The notes beneath the pieces are model-generated. The model was given only the letters and a program-made list of their open reading frames with translations, searched no databases and was not told the DNA's origin. A stretch of DNA of 64,000 nucleotides, from positions 1-64,000 of the forward strand of contig JAURWS010000060.1 of assembly GCA_030654835.1 (NCBI GenBank), given 5' to 3'. Positions 46,440-55,682 of this stretch are shown in pieces. This stretch comes from Gammaproteobacteria bacterium. Lineage in GTDB: Bacteria > Pseudomonadota > Gammaproteobacteria > Pseudomonadales > Pseudohongiellaceae. Position 1 is the stretch's first letter. The number at the start of each line of letters is the position of its first letter. A program made the position numbers and the translations under genes.

Positions 46440-47480
46440 ATGATTGCCGACCGTCTCAAGGCGCTGATGCCCAGCACCACCTCCCTGCATTCTTTCGGAG
46501 TGCTGGGGAAAATGGGTGTAGGGCTTTTTATCCTCTATCTGTTGATCGTGATCGTTCTGGGTTTCTACTGGAGCTCGGAGCCTGAACCTTTCTCCGTGCG
46601 CGACAACCTTGTGGAGAAAATCGGGCCCAATACCGAGATTGTCACCGGAGCGGCGACCACGACCGCGCTGATCCGCACCGCCGAAATCATGCTGGACAAG
46701 CCCGGTGGCTATCTGAGCAATGACATCGCACCTCCGGGTCTGTACCTCGACAATATTCCCAATTGGGAGTTCGGTGTGCTGGTGCAGGTGCGGGATCTGG
46801 CGCGCGCCTTTCGTGAGAATTTCAGTCGCTCCCAGTCGCAGTCCGCCGAGGACATTGATCTGGTGATAGTTGAACCACAGTTCCATCTTCCCAATGACAG
46901 CTGGTTGTTGCCGGCTTCGGAAGACGAATACCGCAAAGCTGTCGCGGCACTAGAGTCCTACTTGCAGCGCATCAGCGACGACGATGATCAGGACGCGCAG
47001 TTTTATGCGCGTGCAGATAATCTGTCGCGCTGGCTGGTAAATGTGGAGTCGCGGCTCGGCAGCTTGTCGCAGCGCCTGAGTGCCAGCGTCGGGCAGTCGC
47101 AGGCGGGCAGCCTGGAGCTGGCCGGTGAGATCGGCGCACAGCAGTCCACGCAGTCCGGTGGCGACCGTGTGGTGACGACGCCAAGTATGCAGATCGACGA
47201 TGTGTTCTATGAGGCACGTGGCGCCACCTGGGCGCTGATGCATTTCCTGCAGGCGATTGAAATCGATTTCGACGCAGTGCTGCGCGACAAGAATGCGCTG
47301 GTCAGCGTGCGACAGATCATTCGCGAACTGGAGGCGAGTCAGCGCACTGTGTTCAGTCCCGTAATTCTCAATGGCGGAGGCTTCGGCCTGTTTGCCAACC
47401 ATTCGCTGGTCATGGCGAACTACGTCTCCCGCGCCAATGCCGCCATCATCGATCTGCGTGAGCTGTTGAATCAGGGGTGA
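46440..47480 (+). CDS. DUF2333-family membrane protein
   Basis: The 346-residue protein has one N-terminal transmembrane helix (residues 25-45: GVGLFILYLLIVIVLGFYWS) and a large periplasmic domain with GGYLSNDIAPPGLYLDNIPNWEFG, RDLARAFRENFSRSQSQS and FYARADNLSRWLVNVESRL, which identify DUF2333, a gammaproteobacterial family of unknown role. The start MIADRLKAL has GGGAG six bases upstream. Confidence 0.85.
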   Translation: MIADRLKALMPSTTSLHSFGVLGKMGVGLFILYLLIVIVLGFYWSSEPEPFSVRDNLVEKIGPNTEIVTGAATTTALIRTAEIMLDKPGGYLSNDIAPPGLYLDNIPNWEFGVLVQVRDLARAFRENFSRSQSQSAEDIDLVIVEPQFHLPNDSWLLPASEDEYRKAVAALESYLQRISDDDDQDAQFYARADNLSRWLVNVESRLGSLSQRLSASVGQSQAGSLELAGEIGAQQSTQSGGDRVVTTPSMQIDDVFYEARGATWALMHFLQAIEIDFDAVLRDKNALVSVRQIIRELEASQRTVFSPVILNGGGFGLFANHSLVMANYVSRANAAIIDLRELLNQG

Positions 47481-47495
47481 TGTTTTTAGTGGGTA

Positions 47496-47608
47496 GAGCG
47501 CGGTAACCATGAGCGTGGCGGTGACACGCCGTGAACCCATCCATGGGGGCTCGCTTTCGCCATCCATGGCTCAAGACGGTCACCGCCACGCCCATGGTCA
47601 CCACGCTC
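47496..47608. repeat. Hairpin element, copy 1
   Basis: Two 30-base arms (GAGCGCGGTAACCATGAGCG onwards, and 47579-47608) are complementary with two G-T type differences. They enclose a core that contains GTGAACCCATCCATGGGGGC and CGCCATCCATGGC, a second inner symmetric unit. The same core, in the opposite orientation, is in the element at 47669-47787. Confidence 0.85.
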
Positions 47609-47668
47609 CGGAAGCTCTGTGCTAACGTTACTCCTGGTCAACAGAGTTTTGGGTAACCACCATAGTTA

Positions 47669-47787
47669 GCGCTGTGCCGTGAGGTCGGGGTGGGCAGGAC
47701 CGTCGAGCGCCATGGATGGCGCGACCGAGCCCCCCATGGATGGGTTCACGGGCGTGTCCTGCCCACCCCGACCTCACGGCGCAGCGC
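47669..47787. repeat. Hairpin element, copy 2 (opposite orientation)
   Basis: The arms (47669-47700 and 47756-47787, 32 bases, one mismatch) begin GCGCTGTGCCGTGAGGTCGG. They share no similarity with the arms of copy 1, yet the core between them is about 85% identical to the reverse complement of the copy 1 core. The conserved part is the loop/inner stem; the outer stem varies but stays paired. Confidence 0.85.
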
Positions 47788-47866
47788 GACCTACGAAGTG
47801 ATTCTCAAAAGCACAAAATCATTGATTAGGTAAGCATCACCAACTGTGTTACAGTGCCGCCCGAGC

Positions 47867-48164
47867 TTTGATCATCGAGATCAAAGGCGTCATCGTTAAT
47901 TGTTTGGTCATCGCAGCCTTAGTGCTGTCGCTAGGCCCCTCCTCTGAGTGCCAATTACTGCATGCCGCACTGTGTTTATCGCACAATAATTGGCAATCCA
48001 GCAACGTAGTGAAATCTAATAACAAACATTTCACTGGAAAGCGGAATACTGCGTTTTCGTTTGCCCTTTTTATCCTTATCTGACCTGTTGCTTGACACTA
48101 GATGTCTGATTGCACTCGTCGGGTATTATTAAAAGTGCCGTATGGCACATCCAGGAAGTTATTA
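47867..48164 (+). promoter_or_regulatory. Structured leader of the RhlE-type helicase gene
   Basis: About 300 bases without a convincing gene precede the start codon. Two clear hairpins are visible: TTTGATC/GATCAAA (47867-47885) and TGCCAATTA/TAATTGGCA (47949-47995), the second enclosing 29 bases. Long structured leaders are known for cold-inducible DEAD-box helicases, so the region might set temperature-dependent translation. The promoter is not identified. Confidence 0.45.
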
Positions 48165-49760
48165 ATGAGTTTTGACAATCTGGGGCTGTGTCCAGCCCTG
48201 CTGAAAGCTGTTCTAGAACAGGAATACACCGAACCAACCCCCATCCAGGAGCAGGCCATTCCCCTGATTCTGAAGGGCCATGACATCATGGCCTCTGCGC
48301 AGACGGGCACCGGCAAGACCGCCGGCTTCACCCTGCCACTGCTGCAGCGCCTTTCCGAAGGCCCGCGTGCCGGCGCCAATCAGACACGCGCTCTGGTGCT
48401 GACACCAACCCGCGAACTGGCAGCTCAGGTGCATGAGAGCATCGAGACTTATGGCAAGTATCTGAACCTGCGCTCCACTGTCGTCTTCGGCGGCGTGAAG
48501 ATCAGTCCGCAGATGTTGAAGCTGCGTGGCGGCGTCGAGATTCTGGTGGCAACACCGGGTCGTCTGCTGGATCTCTTTCAGCAGAACGCCATCAAGTTTG
48601 ATCAGATCAACACACTGATTCTCGATGAAGCGGACCGCATGCTGGACATGGGGTTCATCAACGACATCAAGAAAATACTCAGCAAGTTGCCGAAGCAACG
48701 TCAGAACCTGATGTTCTCGGCGACCTTCTCGCCAGAGATTCAGGGTCTTGCCCGTGGCCTGCTGAACGACCCCGTGCAGATCAGCGTCGCGCCAATGAAC
48801 ACGGCGACCGAGCTTGTCGAACAGAATCTCTACATCGTCGACAAGGCTCGCAAGACCGAGCTGCTCAAGCACTTGATCAAGTCGCAGGACTGGTATCAAG
48901 CGCTGGTGTTCAGCCGCACCAAACACGGTGCCAACAAGCTGGTGAAACAACTTGAAGACGATGGTATTCACGCCGCAGCGATTCACGGCAACAAGAGTCA
49001 GGCCCATAGGACCAAGGTGTTGGAGCGCTTCAAGGAAGGCAAGCTGCAGATCCTGGTGGCGACCGACATCGCGGCGCGTGGTATCGACATCGATCAACTG
49101 CCGCAGGTGGTGAATTACGATCTGCCGAACGTCCCGGAAGATTATGTACACCGTATCGGCCGCACTGGTCGCGCGGGTACCAATGGCCACGCGATTTCGC
49201 TGGTGTGTGGTGAAGAGAACAAGATGCTCAAGGACATTGAGCGTCTGCTCAAACGCCCCATTCAGCGCATCGAACTGGAAGGCTTCAAGTCCACCGAGAA
49301 TTTCGCCACAGCCAAGCCGATGACATCGCCTTCACGCGGTGGTGGTAATGGTCAGAGTCGATCACCTCGCAGCAGCGCGCCTCGCAATGGCTCGCAGCGC
49401 AGTGATGGCCAACGCGGTGATTCACAAAGAAGTAGCGCGCCAAGAGGCGACTCCCAGCGCAACGAGGCCCCACGCAGCAGTTCTGGTGGAGGCAATCGTG
49501 GCACCTATGGAGAGATAACACCCGTGCGACCCGCTGACAATCGTGGAGCGCAGGGACGTGGCGCCGATGGCCGCAGTGCTCCGCGCAGCGCGAGCCCCCG
49601 TCCATATGGTGATCGTGGTAATGTCGACAATGGCGGTGAGAACCGCGGTCGTGCGACGAGCTATTCTACTGACAGCCGTTCAGCGGGTCGCCCGGCTGCG
49701 TCTGGACAGCCACAACGCAAGCCTGCGCCAACGACCACTGTGCTGTATCGCTCCAGCTGA
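48165..49760 (+). CDS. rhlE: DEAD-box RNA helicase, RhlE type
   Basis: The 531-residue helicase has the full motif set: Q motif ([12 protein letters not shown]), I AQTGTGKT, Ia PTRELA, Ib GG and TPGR, II DEAD, III SAT, IV LVFSRTK, V ARGIDID and [12 protein letters not shown]. The first 380 residues are RhlE-like; the C-terminal 150 are an Arg/Ser/Gly-rich low-complexity tail that probably binds RNA. It unwinds RNA during ribosome assembly and mRNA decay. A long structured leader is upstream and a terminator downstream. Confidence 0.95.
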   Translation: MSFDNLGLCPALLKAVLEQEYTEPTPIQEQAIPLILKGHDIMASAQTGTGKTAGFTLPLLQRLSEGPRAGANQTRALVLTPTRELAAQVHESIETYGKYLNLRSTVVFGGVKISPQMLKLRGGVEILVATPGRLLDLFQQNAIKFDQINTLILDEADRMLDMGFINDIKKILSKLPKQRQNLMFSATFSPEIQGLARGLLNDPVQISVAPMNTATELVEQNLYIVDKARKTELLKHLIKSQDWYQALVFSRTKHGANKLVKQLEDDGIHAAAIHGNKSQAHRTKVLERFKEGKLQILVATDIAARGIDIDQLPQVVNYDLPNVPEDYVHRIGRTGRAGTNGHAISLVCGEENKMLKDIERLLKRPIQRIELEGFKSTENFATAKPMTSPSRGGGNGQSRSPRSSAPRNGSQRSDGQRGDSQRSSAPRGDSQRNEAPRSSSGGGNRGTYGEITPVRPADNRGAQGRGADGRSAPRSASPRPYGDRGNVDNGGENRGRATSYSTDSRSAGRPAASGQPQRKPAPTTTVLYRSS

Positions 49761-49793
49761 GTCATTGGTTGTAACCAGACCGTTGGTATAAAG

Positions 49794-49835
49794 AAAAAGG
49801 AGAGTCGGACGTCACGCGTTCAGCTCTCCTTTTTT
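49794..49835. terminator. Rho-independent terminator after rhlE
   Basis: A stem AAAAAGGAGAG with its complement CTCTCCTTTTT (11 bp) surrounds a 19-base loop. It has a T-run of six or seven on the right, and A-runs on the left. Confidence 0.88.
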
Positions 49836-49910
49836 GCTTTACGCAGGTTGCTTCGTTCCTTAACTTGATCCCGAACCCAAAACGCTCCACGATGCTTCCC
49901 AGTCCATCGC

Positions 49911-50681
49911 ATGTCCGAGCCTTGCATGCCGAAAACCACCAAGCGCACGATGCATGACCACAGCCCCGCAGCCATTGCAGATCGCCTCGCCGCTGGCCCG
50001 GGTCAGGTCTATCTGAAGGACTTCGTGTATGGTGCCATCGACGGAGCCGTGACAACGCTCGCTGTCGTATCCGGGGTTGCCGGTGGCGGGCTGGCCAGTA
50101 CAGTGATCATCGTGTTGGGGTTGGCCAACATCTTCGCCGATGGCTTCAGCATGGCGATCAGCAACTATCTGGGGACACGTGCGGAGAGCCAGCGGCTGCA
50201 GAGCATACGCGCCACAGAGGAGGGGCATATCGACCTGGACCCCGAAGGCGAGCGCGAAGAAATTCGACAGATCTATGCGAGAAAGGGCTTCGGCGGGCAG
50301 CAGCTGGAAGAGGTGGTCGGTGTCATCACCTCCGACCGTCGACATTGGGTGGATGCCATGGTTCAGGAAGAGTATGGCCTGAGTCTGCTGGGCGTGAACG
50401 CCGGTATGGCCGGGCTCGCGACCTTCATGGCGTTTCTGCTGTCAGGCTCGCTGCCGCTGATTCCCTTTCTGCTGAACTGGTGGCGAGAGGGGTTTATCGC
50501 CGATCCGTTCGGAGTCAGTATTGGAATCACGATGCTGGCCTTTTTCGCAGTAGGCGCGATGAAGGGGCGCTATGTCGAACAGAGCTGGTATCGCTCCGGG
50601 CTGGAGACTGCGGTGGTCGGTGGCATCGCCGCGCTGCTGGCCTATGGTGTGGGAGTGCTGTTGGGGGGGCTGGTTGCCTAG
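49911..50681 (+). CDS. VIT1/CCC1-family transporter
   Basis: The 256-residue membrane protein has five helices: about residues 38-60 (FVYGAIDGAVTTLAVVSGVA), 62-82 (IVLGLANIFADGFSMAISNYLG), then a cytoplasmic metal-binding loop rich in Glu (EEGHIDLDPEGEREEI), and three C-terminal helices. This is the VIT1/CCC1 Fe2+/Mn2+ transporter pattern. The start is uncertain: ATG at 49911, 49926 or 49950, without a good ribosome site. It stands alone. Confidence 0.9.
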   Translation: MSEPCMPKTTKRTMHDHSPAAIADRLAAGPGQVYLKDFVYGAIDGAVTTLAVVSGVAGGGLASTVIIVLGLANIFADGFSMAISNYLGTRAESQRLQSIRATEEGHIDLDPEGEREEIRQIYARKGFGGQQLEEVVGVITSDRRHWVDAMVQEEYGLSLLGVNAGMAGLATFMAFLLSGSLPLIPFLLNWWREGFIADPFGVSIGITMLAFFAVGAMKGRYVEQSWYRSGLETAVVGGIAALLAYGVGVLLGGLVA

Positions 50682-50804
50682 ACTCAGTCACGCTCTACCG
50701 GCGCGATAACTATTTTCCGATTTCGAGATTGGTATCGGGCTCGATTGCCTCTAGAATCACCTTAGCTTTTAAAAACAACTTCCAATAGCAACTTCAAGGT
50801 ATCC

Positions 50805-51833
50805 ATGACGCTTGTCGAATTCAGAGTCGTTGGCGCGTGCTTGGTGCTGTGCCTGCTTCATCTCCCGGTCATGGCCCAGGACTCAGGCTATGAGATCGGG
50901 CTTGGGAAATCTGTCAACGACTGGCTTACCTTGGGTGGTTATTTTTCCACCGAATATGAAAAGTCATCAGATGTGGATCAGCTGCAGTTGGATGATGTGG
51001 CCGTCATGGCCTACGGCGAGTTCAGCAATCGCTTTTCCTACCTGCTGGAACTGGAATCGGTCAACGCATATGTCGCCAATCTTGAGCGAGATACCACCTC
51101 CAGCAATTTCCCTCCCACCATCGAAAGACTGTATATCGACTACAAACGCTCTGACCATGTGTCGGTGCGGGTAGGCAAACAGATTACTCCAGTCGGCTAT
51201 TGGAACCAGCAGCCCATCAATGTGCTGCGCGAGACAAGCTCCAATCCGAGGTTCAGCAAGGAGATGGTTCCCAAATTCCTCACCGGCATCGATGTGCACG
51301 GCTTCGCGCCGCTGGGGGAAGACTTGACCTATCACGTCTACCTGCAGAACAGCAGGGATATGGACGAAGCCAACATCAACATCAAGCCTGTGAGTCACTA
51401 CGGCTTTGCGCTGGCGAAGCAGTATGGGAAGGGTTGGCGGATTGGGGGCAGTGCGGGCCAGTTCAAGGAGGCGATGGGCAGCACGTCGAGCACTCGCACT
51501 TTCACGCGCTACTGGCAGGCGAACGGTCGCTTTGACAACGAGCGCTACAGTCTGATTGCTGAAGGAATCATCAACTCTGAGTCTGCGGTGGGTGCTGGAC
51601 GGGAGCGCTCCAAGGCTGTCTATGTGCAGGGGGAATACCGTTACAGACCACGACATTCCCTGATCAGCCGCCTGGAGTATTTTCACGACACTGGAGTCAC
51701 GGTGCCAGAGCGCATCGGAATTCTGGGTTACAGCTTCAGACCGGTCTTCCCTGTGTCATTGAAGTTTGAATATCAGTGGCACCAGGAGTCCTCCTATAAC
51801 CGCTTTGTCTCTTCATTTTCAGTCCTGTTCTGA
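50805..51833 (+). CDS. Outer-membrane porin-like beta-barrel protein
   Basis: The 342-residue product has a signal peptide (ending at VMAQ) and alternating beta-strand patterns ending with an aromatic residue, FSVLF, at the C-terminus, the outer-membrane insertion signal. The pattern RLYIDYKRSDHVSVRVGKQITPVGYWN resembles phosphate/polyphosphate-selective porins (OprO/OprP-like). It overlaps the next gene by one base and is first in an operon with a phosphate-binding-like protein and an adenylate cyclase. Confidence 0.82.
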   Translation: MTLVEFRVVGACLVLCLLHLPVMAQDSGYEIGLGKSVNDWLTLGGYFSTEYEKSSDVDQLQLDDVAVMAYGEFSNRFSYLLELESVNAYVANLERDTTSSNFPPTIERLYIDYKRSDHVSVRVGKQITPVGYWNQQPINVLRETSSNPRFSKEMVPKFLTGIDVHGFAPLGEDLTYHVYLQNSRDMDEANINIKPVSHYGFALAKQYGKGWRIGGSAGQFKEAMGSTSSTRTFTRYWQANGRFDNERYSLIAEGIINSESAVGAGRERSKAVYVQGEYRYRPRHSLISRLEYFHDTGVTVPERIGILGYSFRPVFPVSLKFEYQWHQESSYNRFVSSFSVLF

Positions 51834-52240
51834 TGCGAATAATTCTGCTGTTGCTATCAATTGCCCTGGTCTCCGTTGCGGAAGCAGCGGAGTATGCGGT
51901 GGTGGTCGCCCGTAACAGTCCAATTGAGGCATTGGATTCGGAGCGCCTGCGGGATATTTTCCTCCGTCGTCGCAGTTTCGAAGGAAATATACCGCTGGTC
52001 CCGGTCAACCTGTTGGGGGAGGAGGCGGTCCGCACCCAGTTTGAGAGTCAGGTGCTGCAAATGGATCGTGGTCAGATCAATCAATACTGGGTCACCAGCC
52101 ATTTTCAGGGCATCAAACCACCTGCGACCCAGGCCTCACTGCAATCAATCAAGACGTTTATTGAACGGGTCGATGGTGCCATCGGCTATCTGCCTATCTC
52201 AATGGTGGACGACGGCTTGAAGGTTCTCCATGAGTTTTAA
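51833..52240 (+). CDS. Phosphate-binding-protein-like periplasmic protein
   Basis: The 135-residue protein has a signal peptide (ending AEAAEY) and a truncated type II periplasmic binding fold (LDSERLRDIFLRRRSFEGNI, VNLLGEEAVRTQFES, DGAIGYLPIS). It resembles half of a PstS-type substrate-binding protein and may be too small to bind ligand alone. The start overlaps the porin stop (TGATG), and its end overlaps the cyclase start by 11 bases, so all three are coupled. Confidence 0.78.
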   Translation: MRIILLLLSIALVSVAEAAEYAVVVARNSPIEALDSERLRDIFLRRRSFEGNIPLVPVNLLGEEAVRTQFESQVLQMDRGQINQYWVTSHFQGIKPPATQASLQSIKTFIERVDGAIGYLPISMVDDGLKVLHEF

Positions 52241-53963
52241 AGCCAAGACGATCCTGCTGTTGATCCTGCTGAGTCTTGTTCCCTACGTGGTCACCATGAC
52301 CTTTCTGGGCAATGCCTACCGGAACGACGTAGAGAATCGCCTCATGGAGGACATGGGACATCAACTTGCAATCACTATTGATCGCCTCGACCAGAGTTTG
52401 CAGGCGCTGCAAAACGACATTGAGTTCATTGCGTCGCTGGACATCATGAACGATGTGCTGACCGGAGATCTTGACCGGCGCATAGTCAACCTGCTGCTGT
52501 TGAAAAAGGATGATCTGGCGCTGGACGGAGACTTCGACGTGGTGGACGCCAGCGGTCTGGTGGTGGCCTCCACGGCATTGGACTCGATTGGCTCCCGGAT
52601 CAACGGAGAACCATTCATGCAGGTGCCGCTGTTCTCGACTTTCAACGATGACAACATAGGCACGTTGCGAGTGCGCTATGAGATGTCAAACCTGACCCGT
52701 TATTTCGCCAACGACGATAACTTCAGGTACGCGCTGCTGGTGGACGGGGAGCGCTATCCGGCTCAGATGCAGAGCGCGGATGCGCTGAGTGTCAGCGGTG
52801 TGATTGGTTTGCGCCCCGAGATCGGGATCATCTTTGAGCAGAATCGTGACTTTGCCTTTGCGGTGCTGGACAGCTTCACAAGAAGTTTTCTGATTGCCCT
52901 GACGATTGGCACGCTCATCATCAGCGCGATTGCTTTCCTCGCAGCCAGTTACATCCTGCGTCCGATACTGCTGCTGTCCTCGACTGCGCGCTCGATCTAC
53001 AAGACTCATGACTACAGTCAGCGCGTTCGGGTGGACCGCTCAGACGAGATCGGCAATCTTGCCTCTGCCTTCAACGCCATGATTCAGGGTATGCAGGACT
53101 TGATCGCGCGGTTGAAGGAGGAAGGTGAGAATCGTCTCAAACTGGCGCAAGAGAAGAATCGCGCGGAGATGCTGCAGACGCTGTCGAACAAATTGTCCAA
53201 GTACCTGTCTCCGCAGATTTACGAATCGATATTCTCCGGGGAGAGAGATGTGAAGCTGGGGTCGTCCAGGAAGAAACTCACGATCTTCTTTTCGGATATC
53301 GTCAATTTCACCGGGACCACGGATCAGATGGAGTCAGAGGATCTGACAGCACTCTTGAACCAATATCTTCGTGAGATGACAGACATCGCCCTGCGCTATG
53401 GCGCTACAGTGGACAAGTATATCGGCGATGCCATCATGATTTTCTTCGGAGATCCCCATTCGCGAGGAGTGGAGGAAGATGCATTGCTGTGTGTGGAGAT
53501 GTCGCTGTCCATGCAGAGGCGGGTACGTGAGCTGCACCGGGAATGGCGAGCCGCTGGCTACACCAAACCGTTCGTGATTCGCGTCGGGATTCATACGGGC
53601 TATTGTACGGTGGGCAATTTTGGCACCGAGAGCCGGATGGACTACACAATTGTGGGGTCGGCGGTCAATCTTGCCAGTCGCATTGAGTCCACAGCCGAGC
53701 CGGGCACCGTCTATATTTCCGAAGATACCTATCTGCTGGTACGCGAGAAATTCGCCAGTCTGCCGGTCAGCAAGGTCACCCCCAAGGGTATCTCGCAGCC
53801 GGTGCAGCTCTATAAAGTCCTGATGGATGAGGCTGCCGAGCGAGTAAAAACCCTCAGTCAGGACGGCTTCCAGTTGCAGTATCAGCCAGAGCTGCTGACA
53901 GCGGAGAGTCGCGAGCAGTTGCGCCTGGTGCTGGAAAAAATCACTCGGGAATCCTCGTCTTGA
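52230..53963 (+). CDS. Membrane-bound class III adenylate cyclase
   Basis: The 577-residue protein has an N-terminal helix (residues 6-26), a periplasmic sensor of Cache type (30-215), a second helix (220-245), a HAMP linker (247-300), a short coiled coil and a class III cyclase domain (340-520). Metal Asp residues are in FSDIVNFTG and YIGDAIMIFFG, the ATP-specifying Lys is in VDKYIGD and Asp in MDYTIVG, and the transition-state Asn/Arg in VNLASR. It converts ATP to cAMP in response to a periplasmic signal, likely supplied by the binding-like protein. Confidence 0.9.
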   Translation: MSFKAKTILLLILLSLVPYVVTMTFLGNAYRNDVENRLMEDMGHQLAITIDRLDQSLQALQNDIEFIASLDIMNDVLTGDLDRRIVNLLLLKKDDLALDGDFDVVDASGLVVASTALDSIGSRINGEPFMQVPLFSTFNDDNIGTLRVRYEMSNLTRYFANDDNFRYALLVDGERYPAQMQSADALSVSGVIGLRPEIGIIFEQNRDFAFAVLDSFTRSFLIALTIGTLIISAIAFLAASYILRPILLLSSTARSIYKTHDYSQRVRVDRSDEIGNLASAFNAMIQGMQDLIARLKEEGENRLKLAQEKNRAEMLQTLSNKLSKYLSPQIYESIFSGERDVKLGSSRKKLTIFFSDIVNFTGTTDQMESEDLTALLNQYLREMTDIALRYGATVDKYIGDAIMIFFGDPHSRGVEEDALLCVEMSLSMQRRVRELHREWRAAGYTKPFVIRVGIHTGYCTVGNFGTESRMDYTIVGSAVNLASRIESTAEPGTVYISEDTYLLVREKFASLPVSKVTPKGISQPVQLYKVLMDEAAERVKTLSQDGFQLQYQPELLTAESREQLRLVLEKITRESSS

Positions 53964-53984
53964 GAGAGGTCGCGCGGCTATTTC

Positions 53985-54668
53985 CTACCTGGGGACTGCC
54001 TGACAAACCTGCCCTGGACCATCGGCAACCGTGACACATGCCTGACCGCTAGGACACACCGCGCCGGGCTGAGCACAGGGTATCTCGCAGGTCTTGAACT
54101 CCGGCCCCGATCCTCCCGCAATGCCGAAATAACTGACACAGCTGAGTCCCGTCGCACATTGATCGGCGACGCTTGCGCAACTCTGCCCCTGTGCAGCGAA
54201 CTTACCCTTGCCTATCGCGGTGATGCTGTCGATGTTGAATGGCGGTTTGAGGGTCAAAGCGAAATGGTCGCTGGTACCGCTGATCGTCGCCGAGGGAATA
54301 GCCAGCGTGTCTTTCTTCTGGTCGTAGACGGTTTCCGCAACCGTCTCATTGTCGACTTCCTCGATCACAAACAGATTGCACTGGCCAATGCCGCACTGCC
54401 CTGGTGCTGGATAGAAAGAACCACTGAAGCGGCTGATCACCTTGCCGTCCGTAACGCCGGTCAGGTCGACGAAGCTGTTGCCGACACTGAGGCTGATCTG
54501 CCCACTGGTGTCCTGGAGAAGGTAGTTTCCGCAGCAGACGCCGCAGGCCGCCGGGCATGCCGCCTGGGAGAGCGTGCCGGAAAGGGTCACTCTGTCTGCG
54601 GCCAGCGCGTTGCTACCGAGGAAGAGGAAGAAGAGTGTTGCAAAAACTGCCTTGGATGCGTGCTTCAT
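53985..54668 (-). CDS. Exported Cys-rich protein of unknown function
   Basis: The 227-residue protein starts MKHASKAVFATLFFLFLGSN, a signal peptide ending at ALAAD. It contains many cysteines in pairs (CPAACGVCC, CGIGQC, CASVADQC, CEIPC, CPSGQAC), so it is likely disulfide-stabilised outside the cytoplasm. The final 60 residues resemble an EGF- or trypsin-inhibitor-like knot. No family is recognised. It lies downstream of the XRE/DUF2975 pair on the same strand, but its own start makes it a separate unit. Confidence 0.7.
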   Translation of the reverse strand: MKHASKAVFATLFFLFLGSNALAADRVTLSGTLSQAACPAACGVCCGNYLLQDTSGQISLSVGNSFVDLTGVTDGKVISRFSGSFYPAPGQCGIGQCNLFVIEEVDNETVAETVYDQKKDTLAIPSATISGTSDHFALTLKPPFNIDSITAIGKGKFAAQGQSCASVADQCATGLSCVSYFGIAGGSGPEFKTCEIPCAQPGAVCPSGQACVTVADGPGQVCQAVPR

Positions 54669-54751
54669 GGTGGTCTCAGAGTCCTTTGATTGCCGTGGTA
54701 TTCCGTGGGGTTTAGGGTTCCGTGGGAAAATAACCCACAGAAATATTTTCT

Positions 54752-54970
54752 TCAAGCCCCTTCTGTCTCTCCCACATCCAACAGTTCCCCTGGCGTGCAT
54801 TCCAGCATTTCACAGAGCTTTGCCAGCGTGTCAAAGCGTACCCCTTTGACTTTACCGGTGCGGAGCAGCGACAGATTGGCCTCGGTGATGCCGATCTGCT
54901 CGGCCAGATCCTTTGCGCGCATCTTGCGCAGGGCGAGCATGACATCGAGGCGAACGATAATGACTTTCAT
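54752..54970 (-). CDS. XRE-family regulator (YozG-like)
   Basis: The 72-residue protein is one Cro/CI-type helix-turn-helix (RLDVMLALRKMRAKDLAEQI, TEANLSLLRTGKVKGVRFDT, then LCEMLECTPGELLD). It matches the small YozG/YgzD-type regulators which are linked to DUF2975 membrane proteins. Its ATG overlaps the stop of the DUF2975 gene (ATGA). Confidence 0.92.
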   Translation of the reverse strand: MKVIIVRLDVMLALRKMRAKDLAEQIGITEANLSLLRTGKVKGVRFDTLAKLCEMLECTPGELLDVGETEGA

Positions 54971-55482
54971 ACGAACGCGTCGTTCTCAGCTTTGAGCTGA
55001 GTGGCGGCGGTGAGGATGCGGCCCACGGCTGCTACGAAGCATGCGAATGCCAGCATTCCGATGGTGGCGGGCTCGAGCTCCATGTCGAAGCCACCGCGGT
55101 GGGTGATCCACATCGTCACGTTGGGGACGACCAGAATCACAGCGACCATCGCCTCAATCGCAAAGTCACCCGCCTGGGCCACCCGCGCCGATGCTTCCGT
55201 GCTGAAGAATTCCCCTCTGTCATAGTGTTGCAGGGCGAGCCGCAGACGATTGACCGCTTCGTAAAACAACAGTGCTGGCAACAGTGCGACCATGAGCAGA
55301 CCGACGCGGTTGGTTTTCTCACGCCAGTCCAGAGTGTCATCGAAAAGCGCGACGCCAATAGGCACTCCGCCATCGAACGCGATGGTTGTCACGATGACGA
55401 CCAGAGCGATGACGGCAAACACCTGAGCAGTGTCGGCAAGCTGTTGTGCCTGTTTGAGCTCTGGTGATAGTGTAGGAAGCAT
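54967..55482 (-). CDS. DUF2975-family membrane protein
   Basis: The 171-residue protein has four hydrophobic segments (about residues 22-45, 60-80, 110-130, 140-160) and the conserved RLRLALQHYDRGEFFSTEA region of DUF2975. It starts at MLPTLSPELK after an AGGAGATATT site. It is coupled to a small XRE regulator, a common pair of unknown function. Confidence 0.85.
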   Translation of the reverse strand: MLPTLSPELKQAQQLADTAQVFAVIALVVIVTTIAFDGGVPIGVALFDDTLDWREKTNRVGLLMVALLPALLFYEAVNRLRLALQHYDRGEFFSTEASARVAQAGDFAIEAMVAVILVVPNVTMWITHRGGFDMELEPATIGMLAFACFVAAVGRILTAATQLKAENDAFV

Positions 55483-55682
55483 GGAATATCTCCTGATAAT
55501 GTATTGTGGAAATAAATTATCGTAAAGCAATAAATAATTCAAGAAATATAATAATTAATTGATTTGATCGAGGAGGTAGCTCGACGGTTGTAAACCGATC
55601 CCGGAGTCGTGCGTTATATCTGAAAGGGCAGAGTCGACCGCTAGAATCGACACACAGTAAATCCGTATAAATAGAATCCATC

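Noticed and set aside
47496-47787. Integron attC sites
   Set aside because: The elements fold like attC, but the arms lack the expected R and L box sequences (GTT and AAC cores), and no integrase or cassette array is near.
47868-48083. 71-codon frame in the rhlE leader
   Set aside because: It has no ribosome site, poor codon composition, and covers both leader hairpins, so a regulatory leader is more likely than a protein.
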